A DNA stretch of 64,000 nt from CATQHL01 sp965242895 (GTDB lineage Bacteria; Actinomycetota; Acidimicrobiia; Acidimicrobiales; CATQHL01), in NCBI GenBank assembly GCA_965242895.1, contig OZ251507.1, forward strand, positions 744,001-808,000. Direction: 5' to 3'. Shown here in pieces: positions 7,735-16,483 of this stretch (positions are counted from its first letter, which is position 1; each line of letters begins with the position of its first letter). The notes beneath the pieces are model-generated. The model saw nothing but the letters and a program-made list of their open reading frames with translations. It ran no database searches and was not told the DNA's origin. Position numbers and translations under genes: made by a program.

Positions 7735-10074
7735 ATGACAGCTGAACTTCTTGAACGAGCAGAAATCGTCATAGGCGGCATGACCTGCGCGTCTTGCGTG
7801 GGCAGGATCGAAAGTGCTATTGACGCTCTTGAAGGGGTGACAAACTCCCGAGTCGACCTGACGTCGCAGAAGGCAGTAGTGTCTTTCGACCCAGGCAAGC
7901 TGAACTTGAAGCAACTGCATAAGGCCATCGGAGAGGCGGGCTACACGACATCGGAGCCTGAGCCGCCCCAGTCGGACGCAGAAGCCTCAAGAGCCGCAAG
8001 TAAAGCCTCAAACCGGGCGTCTCTGAACCTCGGCGCAGCACTGACGACGGCCGCAGCCGCTATGACGATCTCGAGTTTTTCTGCTTTGCACTTCAGAGGA
8101 TGGGAGTGGTTGATCCTGGCCATCTCCACCCCCGTGGTGCTCGCAAGCGGCAGCGAATTTCATCGCCGGGGATGGGCGGCTCTCCTTCGGCGGCACGCCA
8201 CCATGGACAGTCTGGTCTCGCTGGGTACTCTCACCGCCTGGGGTTGGTCGACGGTCATCGTCGTTGGAGGTTTCGAAGGTCACCTCTATTTCGATACGGC
8301 GACCGTGATAGTGGCCGTGCTCTTGCTAGGTCGACGCCTAGAAGGGAGAGCAAAGCAGCGAGCCGGTGAGGCCATTGCCGCCCTAGCCGAGTTGGAGGCG
8401 GACACAGCAAGACTGCCCGACGGCAGAGACGTTCCCGCTGCTTCGTTGAAGGTGGGGATGAGGTTCCTAGTGCGGCCAGGCGAGCGGATCGCAGCCGACG
8501 GCATCGTCAGAGAGGGGCACTCGGCAGTGGATACCTCCGCCATGACCGGAGAGCCCGTGCCGGTGGAGGTAGGACCAGGCGGCGAGGTAATGGGGGGAAC
8601 GCTAAATGAAAGCGGTGCTCTGGTGGTGGAAGCCCGCAGGGTGGGAGCGGAGACGACGCTGGCACACGTCAAGCGCCTGACCGACGAGGCCCTCTCCCGC
8701 AAGGCGCCCATGCAGCGGCACGCGGATCGGATCACAGCCGTGTTCGTGCCTGCGGTGCTGATAGCGGCTGCGACCACTTTGGCGGTTTCACTCGCCATCC
8801 GAGCGGCCGACGACGCCGTCAGCGCCACGGTGGCAGTACTCATAGCCGCCTGCCCTTGCGCCCTTGGCCTGGCCATTCCAGCAGCATTCGTTGCCGGAAG
8901 CGGCAAGGGAGCGCAGATGGGGGTGATAATCCGAGGGCCAGACGCTCTGGAATCCGCTCGCCGCATCGACGTGGTAGCACTGGACAAGACCGGCACTATC
9001 ACAGAAGGCCGGCTCAAGGCGGTGTCGCTGGAAACCGCCGAAGGCGTGACCTCCAATGAACTGCTGGAGCTGGCCGCAACCCTGGAGTCTCGTTCCGAAC
9101 ACCCTGCGGCCGCGGCGATCGCAGCGGCTGCGAAAGACTCATCGAACGACGTAGGGGACGGCGGCGAAGGAGGCGAATGCGGAAGGAACGGCGGAAGGAA
9201 CAGCAGCGGAAAACTGGAACTCACCGACTTCAAGAACTTGCCAGGGCGCGGGGTGCGCGCCAAAGTCAGCACGTTGCGCTCTGGCGGCTCCGAGAGCGGC
9301 TGGGTGGAGGCTGCAGTCGGCAAGCCGGAACTCTTCGATCGCGTGCCGCCGGAACTCGCCGCTTCGGCAGCCGCCCACGCCGAGGCGGGCCGCACGGTCG
9401 TCCTCGCCGGCAGGGAAGGAACAGCCGAGGGACTTATTGCTTTGGCGGACAAAATTCGCCCTAGTGCGCCCGCCGCCGTCGCTGCTTGGCACCGCATGGG
9501 GATGGAGATCGTAATGCTGAGCGGGGACGGCCGCGAAGCCACCAACAGGGTGGGGAAAGAAGTCGGCGTGGATCGTTCTATGGGCGGGTTGACGCCGTCT
9601 CAGAAAGCCGAAGAGGTGCTTCGTCTGCAGGACGGCGGGAAAAGCACGGCCATGGTAGGAGACGGCATCAACGACGCACCGGCGCTGGCTACGGCAGACT
9701 TGGGGGTTGCCATGGGTTCCGGCGCGGACGTGGCGCAGGCGGCTTCCGACCTGACCTTGATAGGAGAAGACCTGCGGGTAGCCGTAGACGCCATGGCCTT
9801 GTCCCGTTCCACCCTAAAGACGATTCGAGGCAACCTTTTCTGGGCGTTCGCCTACAACACTGCCATAATCCCGGTGGCGGCGCTCGGCCTGCTCCGACCG
9901 GAGATCGCGGCGGTTGCGATGGGGCTCTCCTCTCTGTTCGTGCTGGGGAACTCCCTGCGCCTGACCCGCTTCCGGACGATTACGGGCAGATCCGAAGAGT
10001 CAACGCTCGGCGGGATGCGATCTGCCTCAGAAGCGCCTGCCGCGGCTAACTCCGTCCGGCATTCGACGACCTGA
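7735..10074 (+). CDS. copA: Cu+-exporting P1B-type ATPase
   Basis: A 779-residue heavy-metal ATPase that pumps Cu+ out of the cytoplasm. In order: one HMA domain with GGMTCASC (C18, C21), the A-domain TGEPVPVE, the membrane metal site CPC (C373/C375) in ACPCALGLAIP, phosphorylation motif DKTGTITEG (D417), the SEHPAAAAI nucleotide-domain HP motif, and GDGINDAPALA. The last two helices carry YNxxxxP (FAYNTAIIP) and MGLSS, the set defining the Cu+-specific P1B-1 group. The longer frame from 7693 is rejected because the HMA domain starts right after ATG 7735. No Shine-Dalgarno is visible, so the mRNA may be leaderless. No CsoR/CopZ gene is adjacent. An acidic Gly/Asn-rich insertion lies in the nucleotide domain. 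Confidence 0.95.
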   Translation: MTAELLERAEIVIGGMTCASCVGRIESAIDALEGVTNSRVDLTSQKAVVSFDPGKLNLKQLHKAIGEAGYTTSEPEPPQSDAEASRAASKASNRASLNLGAALTTAAAAMTISSFSALHFRGWEWLILAISTPVVLASGSEFHRRGWAALLRRHATMDSLVSLGTLTAWGWSTVIVVGGFEGHLYFDTATVIVAVLLLGRRLEGRAKQRAGEAIAALAELEADTARLPDGRDVPAASLKVGMRFLVRPGERIAADGIVREGHSAVDTSAMTGEPVPVEVGPGGEVMGGTLNESGALVVEARRVGAETTLAHVKRLTDEALSRKAPMQRHADRITAVFVPAVLIAAATTLAVSLAIRAADDAVSATVAVLIAACPCALGLAIPAAFVAGSGKGAQMGVIIRGPDALESARRIDVVALDKTGTITEGRLKAVSLETAEGVTSNELLELAATLESRSEHPAAAAIAAAAKDSSNDVGDGGEGGECGRNGGRNSSGKLELTDFKNLPGRGVRAKVSTLRSGGSESGWVEAAVGKPELFDRVPPELAASAAAHAEAGRTVVLAGREGTAEGLIALADKIRPSAPAAVAAWHRMGMEIVMLSGDGREATNRVGKEVGVDRSMGGLTPSQKAEEVLRLQDGGKSTAMVGDGINDAPALATADLGVAMGSGADVAQAASDLTLIGEDLRVAVDAMALSRSTLKTIRGNLFWAFAYNTAIIPVAALGLLRPEIAAVAMGLSSLFVLGNSLRLTRFRTITGRSEESTLGGMRSASEAPAAANSVRHSTT

Positions 10075-11099
10075 TGTCGTCCCTCCCTCCTGCCGAAGGC
10101 TTCGGGATCATCCCCCTCGACGGGCCCTACTACGACCAACTCGCAGTAGGCCAGGAACTGCCCCGCCAGCCCGGCGTGACGATCGACAGCGGCGTCTGCG
10201 CCGCATATCAGTCGCTGGTGGGCGAACGCCTTCCCCTGAGCCAGAACAGCAGGCTCTGTGCTGCAGTCACCGGATCGGATCGACAACTGGTCAGCCCCTC
10301 CCTGTTGATGGCGCTGTCGGTGGGACAGACCACAACGGCCAGCCGCAGGGTCATCGCCAACCTGTTCTACCGGGACGTCAGGCTTCTACGCCCTGTCTAC
10401 ATGGGCGAGACGCTGAACACGACTCTGCGCGTGCTGGCTCTGCGGGACGGACGAGTCCGCCCCGACCGACCGCCGCGCGGCATGGCCCTCCTCGAATGCC
10501 AGAGCACTGCGGACGACGATTTGGCGGTGTCCTACCAGAGATGCCCGATGCTGCCCTCTAAGGGAGAGCGCCTGCCAGGCCACACCGATGCCATCTCCGA
10601 CGGCAGAGACCCCGACGATCCTCTAGGAGGTATCGACTTCGAAGCCTGCTTGGAGTTATTTCCTGTGCATTGGAAGCTCTCCCTCCTGGGGACTCCCGAC
10701 GCCTGGCCGCTCGGTTTATCGGTGGACGATCCTCTGCGCGAGTGCGTAGAGAATGCGCCCGTGCTGCTGCACCTCACCCACAACCTGGCTTTCGCTCACC
10801 GGGACGCGGAAGTCTCACCCTACGGCAGGAGGCTGGTGAACGGCCTTCAAGTGGTGGGATTAGCGCAGGCTTCCTTGAGCAGGGTCATAAACGGACTGGC
10901 CACGGTGGTGGCCTGGGGATACTGCTCGCATACCGCTGCCGTGTTCGAAGGAGACCTGCTGTCGTTCACCCACACCCTGTTGGACGAGACGCAGGCAGGT
11001 GACGGACGGCTGCGCGCCGTGAGGGTGGTCGGGCGGGCTCACCGCGACGGAGCGACCGAAGAAGTCCTGGACTGGACGCTGGCCTGCGTCAGCCCGTAA
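10074..11099 (+). CDS. Double-hotdog MaoC-like acyl-CoA hydratase
   Basis: A 341-residue protein with two hotdog domains of the MaoC/(R)-hydratase type: the first about residues 10-165, the second about 185-338. The length and arrangement resemble mesaconyl-CoA hydratase and related two-domain MaoC proteins, which add or remove water on 2-enoyl-CoA thioesters. The first domain has DGPYYDQLAVGQEL at its start, a position typical for MaoC (FEDLxVGQ). The ATG overlaps the ATPase stop by one base (TGATG), so translation is probably coupled to the copper pump gene, an odd pairing with no obvious shared role. The true substrate is unknown. Confidence 0.75.
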   Translation: MSSLPPAEGFGIIPLDGPYYDQLAVGQELPRQPGVTIDSGVCAAYQSLVGERLPLSQNSRLCAAVTGSDRQLVSPSLLMALSVGQTTTASRRVIANLFYRDVRLLRPVYMGETLNTTLRVLALRDGRVRPDRPPRGMALLECQSTADDDLAVSYQRCPMLPSKGERLPGHTDAISDGRDPDDPLGGIDFEACLELFPVHWKLSLLGTPDAWPLGLSVDDPLRECVENAPVLLHLTHNLAFAHRDAEVSPYGRRLVNGLQVVGLAQASLSRVINGLATVVAWGYCSHTAAVFEGDLLSFTHTLLDETQAGDGRLRAVRVVGRAHRDGATEEVLDWTLACVSP

Positions 11100-11169
11100 A
11101 CGGTTCGGGAACTCGGGAATCCCGGGGACAGTCGTCTGCGCCAAGAAGCCGTTCAGGGCGCTTGGCCGA

Positions 11170-11296
11170 GCGCTGTGTTCACCCCCTCCCCCACGCCTCA
11201 GGGAAGCGGTGAGGCCACCATCGGGCGAGTCGACCCCATAATCGACGTCAGCGCTGTGTTCACCCCCTCCCCCACGCCTCAGGGAAGCGGTGAGGC
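11170..11296. repeat. 46-bp direct repeat duplicating a gene 3' end
   Basis: Two identical 46-bp copies at 11170-11215 and 11251-11296 (period 81 bp). The right copy contains the last codons and stop (complement 11279-11281) of the adjacent molybdopterin hydroxylase gene; the left copy is free-standing. Each copy contains GCCTCA and TGAGGC, a 6-bp stem with 9-nt loop, so the pair may serve as a double terminator between convergent genes, although no T-run follows. Confidence 0.9.
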
Positions 11297-13504
11297 AGCT
11301 TCGGCGCGCCCCCCGTCTAGTAGTGAGAGCACCGTCTCCGGCCTGATCGGAAGGGAGCGAACGGCTCCCGGTCGTCCGATGGCGTCATCGACTGCGGCGG
11401 CGATGGCGGCGCCGCAGGCATTCGTGCCTCCCTCACCAGCCCCTTTGAGCCCCAGCGGGTTCAGCGGGCTAGGAGCATCCTCCGAAATCAGCACCTCCAC
11501 GGGCGGCTGTTCGGACGCCGTCGGCATCAGGTAGTCCATGAAAGACGTGACGAGGGGGCCGCCGTCGGAGTCGTAACGGAACTCCTCCAGCAAAGCGCCG
11601 CCGATGCCCTGAGCCGAACCCCCAACAATCTGGCCTTCGATGAGCATGGGGTTGACCGCCCTTCCCACGTCGTAGGCCACCACGTACCGCAGGATGCTCA
11701 CACCTCCGGTGCCAGCGTCGATCTCCACGACCACTGCGTGAGCCCCGTAAGGGTATGTCATGTGGTCGCTGGTGAAGGTGAACTCGGCGGTATCGCCGGC
11801 GGACGCCAGACGCTTGGCCGCTAGATATACGGCTACGCCAGTCATCACCGTGACGCGGCTGGCGAAGGCCCCCATGCCTCTGCCGATGAGATCGGTCTGT
11901 CCGTGCCGCACGTTTACGTCCCGATAGTCCACGCCTAGGACTTCAGCACAGATCTGGGCTATGACGGTCTCCATGCCCTGTCCCACAGAAGCTGCACCCG
12001 TGAACACTTCCACTGATCCGTCGTCGCTGCGGGTGATACGGACATCGTCGAACGGCCCCAGACCGGACTTCTCAACGAACATGCCCAGACCCAATCCCAC
12101 CATCTCGCCTTCCGACCGGCGCATCGCCAGTTCATCCCTCAAGGCTTCGTATTCGATGTGATCAAGCAGACGCTCGAGCAGTCTTCGGTAGTCGCCAGAG
12201 TCATAGACCACGTGCGTTCCCAGAGTTTGGGTGCCTCGGTCGAAAGGCATCCGTTCGGGGGGGATCAGGTTTCTGCGACGCACCTCTGCGGGGTCCAGCC
12301 CCATCTCGCTTCCCACGGCGTCAAGCAACCGCTCGCGCACGAACGTGCTCTCGAACCTGCCTGGAGCTCGATAAGTGCCAGCGGGCGTCTTGTTCGTCAG
12401 GCGTATGTGACCGCGTCCCCGGTAAGAGGGAATCAGGTAAGGCCCGGGCAGCAAAGCCACCGACAGGCTCGGCACGGTGGCTCCGTGCGTGCGCACGTAG
12501 GCGCCTTGGTCGTGCCAGAACTCGGCCTCGAGCGCCAGGACGACACCCGTCTCGTCGACTGCTGCACGAATTTCATAGCACTGATCGCGAGAGTGGTTTG
12601 CGGCTATGAAGTGCTCCCAACGGTCTTCTACCCACTTGACGGGGCGACCCAGCTTGAGAGCGGCGAAAGCCACCAGGACGTCTTCAGGGTACAACTCGCC
12701 TCGCACTCCGAAACCGCCTCCCACGTGACCTTCCCGCCCGACTACGCTTCCGGCGGGAAGGTCGAGCATCTCGGCGATAGTGGAGCAGTTGTAGTGCGGC
12801 ACCTTGGCTATGCCGTGCAGTTCCAGGGTGCCGGTTTCCGGAACCGGCACCGCAAGCAAGCCCCGTGTCTCCAGAGGCACCCCGCTGTGGCGGCCCACCC
12901 GAGCGGAAAGTTCTACGATCCGGTGAGCCTCCGACATCGCGGTCTCGACGTCTCCGTATTCGGAGGAGAGTGTCAGAGGGGCCGTGGCGTCGAGCGATCT
13001 GGCGTCGACGACCGCATCCTGAGGTTCCACGTTCACCCGCACCAATTCGGCTGCGTCCTCAGCAAGGTAAGGGTCTTCGGCCACGACGACGGCTATGGGG
13101 TCTCCTGCGTAACGCACCCGCCCGCGCGCCAGGGGAGGCTGAAGGTGTGGCCTCAGTTCGTCGTATCCGACCTGCCGGAAGTCGATGAACGGCAAATCTT
13201 CGGTGTCGGAACCTGTCCAGACCGCTGCGACGCCTTCGGTGGCCAGCGCCTCCGAGGCGTCTACATCCAGCAACGCTCCGGAGGCAAACTCCGAACGCAC
13301 CACGCGCATGTGCAGCTGCCCTGGAAAGTTCAAGTCGGCCAAGAAGCGCCCCTCGCCGCGCAACAGCGGCGGATCCTCAAGACGAAGAGCGGAACTGCCT
13401 ATACCCGCTATGCCTGCAGCGGGCGGGGGGCGGCTCCCCTCGGCTGCTCCTGAGGTCGGAGAGCCTGCGGCCAGATCAGTGAGAGAGCCGCCGGCGCTCA
13501 CCAA
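11279..13504 (-). CDS. Xanthine dehydrogenase/CoxL-type molybdopterin subunit (first copy)
   Basis: A 741-residue large subunit of the molybdenum hydroxylase family. It shows the N-terminal hammerhead domain entry (LRLEDPPLLRGEGRFLADL), GGGFGVRGE, the pterin-binding GQGMET and the C-terminal KGAGEGGT with the catalytic glutamate. The active-site loop reads TYRAPGRFE, so it lacks the AYxCSFR cysteine loop of form I CO dehydrogenase; a hydroxylase of an N-heterocycle or aldehyde is more likely. The TTG at 13504 or the next codon GTG starts the protein, behind a GGTAGG-like site. It is the last gene of the M-L-S-L run and follows the 2Fe-2S subunit after 88 bp. The 3' end is duplicated downstream. 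Confidence 0.9.
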   Translation of the reverse strand: MVSAGGSLTDLAAGSPTSGAAEGSRPPPAAGIAGIGSSALRLEDPPLLRGEGRFLADLNFPGQLHMRVVRSEFASGALLDVDASEALATEGVAAVWTGSDTEDLPFIDFRQVGYDELRPHLQPPLARGRVRYAGDPIAVVVAEDPYLAEDAAELVRVNVEPQDAVVDARSLDATAPLTLSSEYGDVETAMSEAHRIVELSARVGRHSGVPLETRGLLAVPVPETGTLELHGIAKVPHYNCSTIAEMLDLPAGSVVGREGHVGGGFGVRGELYPEDVLVAFAALKLGRPVKWVEDRWEHFIAANHSRDQCYEIRAAVDETGVVLALEAEFWHDQGAYVRTHGATVPSLSVALLPGPYLIPSYRGRGHIRLTNKTPAGTYRAPGRFESTFVRERLLDAVGSEMGLDPAEVRRRNLIPPERMPFDRGTQTLGTHVVYDSGDYRRLLERLLDHIEYEALRDELAMRRSEGEMVGLGLGMFVEKSGLGPFDDVRITRSDDGSVEVFTGAASVGQGMETVIAQICAEVLGVDYRDVNVRHGQTDLIGRGMGAFASRVTVMTGVAVYLAAKRLASAGDTAEFTFTSDHMTYPYGAHAVVVEIDAGTGGVSILRYVVAYDVGRAVNPMLIEGQIVGGSAQGIGGALLEEFRYDSDGGPLVTSFMDYLMPTASEQPPVEVLISEDAPSPLNPLGLKGAGEGGTNACGAAIAAAVDDAIGRPGAVRSLPIRPETVLSLLDGGRAEAASPLP

Positions 13505-13592
13505 GTCCGCCTACCTACCGAACGAAAGCGCTGGCTCTGTCGAAGTCTAGAAACGAAGCGCCTGAGGGGAGCGTCTGCCGCTTCCAGCACTT

Positions 13593-14093
13593 CTACACAG
13601 AACATTCACCGTCCCGCACCGCCCGAACGGCCTCGATGATGGTCTGATATCCGGTGCAGCGACAGAGGTTGGATGAAAGCGCCTCCCGAAGTTCAGCGTC
13701 GTCGATATCCGCTCGAGCAGTCAGCACCGCCTCGCTCAACATCAGGAACCCAGGCGTGCAGAAACCACACTGCAGACCGTGGTGAGTGCGGAAAGCCTCC
13801 TGGAGAGGATGCAGCGACCCGTCCTCGCCTGCCATCCCCTCCACCGTCCGGATATCCGCCCCTACGGCCTGCACTGCGAACATGAGGCATGACCGCACCG
13901 GCTCGCCGTCGAGCAGGACGGTGCAAGCGCCGCAGACCCCGTGCTCGCACCCTAGGTGGGTGCCGGTGAGTCCGCATTCATCCCGCAAAGTGTCTGCCAG
14001 GGTTCGGCGGGGCTCCACACTCACGTGGTGCTGCGAACCGTTCACGCGCAGCACCAGCGGAGACTTCTTGGATGCTTCCGCTATCTCAAACAT
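13593..14093 (-). CDS. 2Fe-2S subunit (CoxS/XdhC-like) of molybdenum hydroxylase
   Basis: A 166-residue protein with two [2Fe-2S] clusters. The plant-ferredoxin-type cluster uses CEHGVCGAC plus a later cysteine (VRSCLM), and the second, C-terminal helical cluster uses CGFCTPGF and NLCRCTGY. It passes electrons from the molybdenum site of the large subunit to the FAD subunit. It is located between two large-subunit genes (12 bp after the second copy, 88 bp before the first), so it could serve both. The ATG start gives the normal family length. Confidence 0.95.
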   Translation of the reverse strand: MFEIAEASKKSPLVLRVNGSQHHVSVEPRRTLADTLRDECGLTGTHLGCEHGVCGACTVLLDGEPVRSCLMFAVQAVGADIRTVEGMAGEDGSLHPLQEAFRTHHGLQCGFCTPGFLMLSEAVLTARADIDDAELREALSSNLCRCTGYQTIIEAVRAVRDGECSV

Positions 14094-14105
14094 GACTTCT
14101 CCTGT

Positions 14106-16466
14106 TCAATCCTCGTGCCCCTCGTGTCTCAGAGGGCTTTCCCGATCGATGGAGGCGCCGCCCAGCCTCGGAACAGACCGGATCTTCGCCAGTACTCGTT
14201 CGGGCGTGGCAGGCATCTCGTTGACCGAAACCCCCAGATGGGCTATGGCGTCGTTTACCGCGTTGATGACGGCCGCGGGGGCGCCGATCGTGCCTCCCTC
14301 CCCCAGCCCCTTGGCGCCGGTCACGGAGGCGTCGGTGATGGTCTCTAGATGGATGATCCCGATGTCGGGGATCTCCGCTGCGGTGGGAGGGAGAAAATCC
14401 ATCAACGAAGTGGTCAGAATGTTGCCTTCGGCGTCGTAGATGATCTCCTCGAAAAGGGCGTTGGCGATCCCTTGGGCCACCCCGCCGCGAATCTGTCCGT
14501 CGACAATCATCGGATTGATGAGCTTTCCAGCATCTTCAGCCACGACGAAGCGCCTGACCTTGACTCCACCGGTGTCGGGGTCCACCTCCACCTCGGCGAT
14601 GTGGCAGGCGTTGGAAAAAGTGCCGGGGGGATCGTAGCCCTCCTGCACTCTCAAGCCCGGCCCTAGACCAGCCGGCATGCGCTGCGGCTGATGGTAGGCA
14701 ATGCGCGCCAAGTCGGAAACGTCAAGCCCTTGATCGGTGCCGGCCACGGTCGCCCGACCGTCGGCCAGGACGATGTCTTCGGAGGCGGCCTCCAGTTCCT
14801 CAGCCGCCAGTTGAGCTAGCTGCCCAGCCAACCGCCGGGCTGCTAAGTGGGCGGCGCCTCCCGCAAGAACCGCCGAACGGCTAGCGAAGGAACCCCAGCC
14901 GTACGGGGTCTTGTCGGTGTCGCTGCAAACCACTTTGACTCGCTCAGGGGCAACACCCACGGCGTCGGCGACGACCTGCGAAAGGGACGTGCACAAACCC
15001 TGACCGTGGGGAGACGCTCCGATCCGCAGAACTAAATGACCGGAAGGATCCATCTCGAGTTCCACGTTCTCGTATCCGAGAGTGATCGACATCCCTCTAG
15101 CGGCAAACGCAGGCGTCCCGTAACCGGTCCTCTCCGCAAACGTTGAGACACCGACTCCCAGCCAAGGATTCCCGGACTGCCGGGCGGCATCCTGTCGGCG
15201 TCGGAAGTCTTCCATGTCGAACTGGCTAGCCGCCGCGTTCAGAGCCTGCCTGTAACTGCCCTCGTCATAAACCAATCCCGTAGGGGAGGTGTGCGGAAAG
15301 TCCTCTACCAGGTTGCGGTGACGGATTTCCACCAGATCCAGTCCCAGCCTGCGGGCTGCTGTGTCCATGAGGCGTTCTGCGGCAAGCGTAAGTACGGGAC
15401 GCGACACGCCCCGGTAAGGCGAAGTAGGGCATGTATTGGTGCTGACGCCTCGGGATCGCACTCCATACTCGCGTAACTTGTAGGGACCTGGCAACTCAGC
15501 CAACGCCATCAGCGGCTCGACTCCCCAAGTGATGGGATAGCACGACCATGCCCCCACGTTGCAGATGAGGTCTGCGTCAAGAGCCAGCAGGCGGCCGTCT
15601 GCGTCGAAACCGGCGCGCAACCGGTAACGCTGTTCACGGCTGTGCCAGGCAGCCGACAGGTTTTCGACTCGATCCTCCACCCAGGCCACCGAGCATCCCA
15701 ACCGACGCGAGAGCCACACCACCACTGCGTCCTCACGGGCCAGAGGAAGTTTCTGTCCGAAAGCCCCTCCCACGTCGGGGGCAGCCACCCTCAAGTCGAC
15801 CTCCGGGAAACCCAGTACGTCGCAGATCCCAGTGCGCACCATGTGAGGAGACTGCACGGACGCGTAAAGAGTGGTGCGCCCGTCGGAGGTCTCTGTACGG
15901 GCGCAGGAACCCCGTCCTTCCAGCGGCAGGGCGCACTGACGGCGAGAAGTGATTTCCAGATCCACGACTAGATGCGCCGAGTTCAGAACCGAGCGCAGTC
16001 CGGGGGTTGCGAACGCACCCTCCACCACCACATTGGACGAAGACGCTTCGGAGTGGACAACGGGAGCACCGTCGGCTAAGGCAGCCTTCAAATCCACGAC
16101 TGCTGGGAGCGCTTCGATGTCGAGTTCCACCCGTTCAGCAAGGTCTTCGGCTTCTTCGGGCGTCGCCCCCACCACGACCGCCACCGGCTCGCCTACATAA
16201 CGAACCCGATCCCTGGCCAGCAGAGGCTGAGGCACCTTCACGAAGTCGGGGCGGTCCAACCCGCAGACGATCTCGCCCACCCCGTCATTGTCGAGGTCGG
16301 CCACGGTGAACGCCGAGCCGGAGACGGAGCGGATGATCCCTGAAGCCACTGGACTGCGCACGAACCTGGCTGCAGCCTGGCTCTGAAAGTCGTCCACGAA
16401 ACTGCCCTGTCCGCGCAGCAGAGCAGGGTCTTCCACTCGACGCAGAGAACGTCCTACCCAGTTCAC
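14106..16466 (-). CDS. Xanthine dehydrogenase/CoxL-type molybdopterin subunit (second copy)
   Basis: A 786-residue molybdopterin-binding subunit, clearly paralogous to the 11.3-kb gene but not a recent duplicate. It begins VGRSLRRVEDPALLRGQGSFVDDF (hammerhead domain), has GGAFGQKLPL, SPHGQGLCTS for pterin binding and AKGLGEGGTIGAP with the catalytic Glu. The active-site loop reads SPYRGVSRP, again without the cysteine of form I CO dehydrogenase. It lies 17 bp behind the FAD subunit gene and 12 bp before the 2Fe-2S gene, so M-L-S form a standard hydroxylase operon to which another L is appended. Substrate is not predictable. Confidence 0.9.
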   Translation of the reverse strand: MNWVGRSLRRVEDPALLRGQGSFVDDFQSQAAARFVRSPVASGIIRSVSGSAFTVADLDNDGVGEIVCGLDRPDFVKVPQPLLARDRVRYVGEPVAVVVGATPEEAEDLAERVELDIEALPAVVDLKAALADGAPVVHSEASSSNVVVEGAFATPGLRSVLNSAHLVVDLEITSRRQCALPLEGRGSCARTETSDGRTTLYASVQSPHMVRTGICDVLGFPEVDLRVAAPDVGGAFGQKLPLAREDAVVVWLSRRLGCSVAWVEDRVENLSAAWHSREQRYRLRAGFDADGRLLALDADLICNVGAWSCYPITWGVEPLMALAELPGPYKLREYGVRSRGVSTNTCPTSPYRGVSRPVLTLAAERLMDTAARRLGLDLVEIRHRNLVEDFPHTSPTGLVYDEGSYRQALNAAASQFDMEDFRRRQDAARQSGNPWLGVGVSTFAERTGYGTPAFAARGMSITLGYENVELEMDPSGHLVLRIGASPHGQGLCTSLSQVVADAVGVAPERVKVVCSDTDKTPYGWGSFASRSAVLAGGAAHLAARRLAGQLAQLAAEELEAASEDIVLADGRATVAGTDQGLDVSDLARIAYHQPQRMPAGLGPGLRVQEGYDPPGTFSNACHIAEVEVDPDTGGVKVRRFVVAEDAGKLINPMIVDGQIRGGVAQGIANALFEEIIYDAEGNILTTSLMDFLPPTAAEIPDIGIIHLETITDASVTGAKGLGEGGTIGAPAAVINAVNDAIAHLGVSVNEMPATPERVLAKIRSVPRLGGASIDRESPLRHEGHED

Positions 16467-16483
16467 AGGTCGGCTCTGAGGGC

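Noticed and set aside
8286..9545. 419-codon minus-strand open frame
   Set aside because: Antisense shadow of the copper ATPase; Ser/Ala/Arg-rich, no motif.
12158..13453. Long (431-codon) plus-strand open frame
   Set aside because: It is antisense to the molybdopterin subunit gene with clear family motifs; the opposite frame shows no domain-like features.
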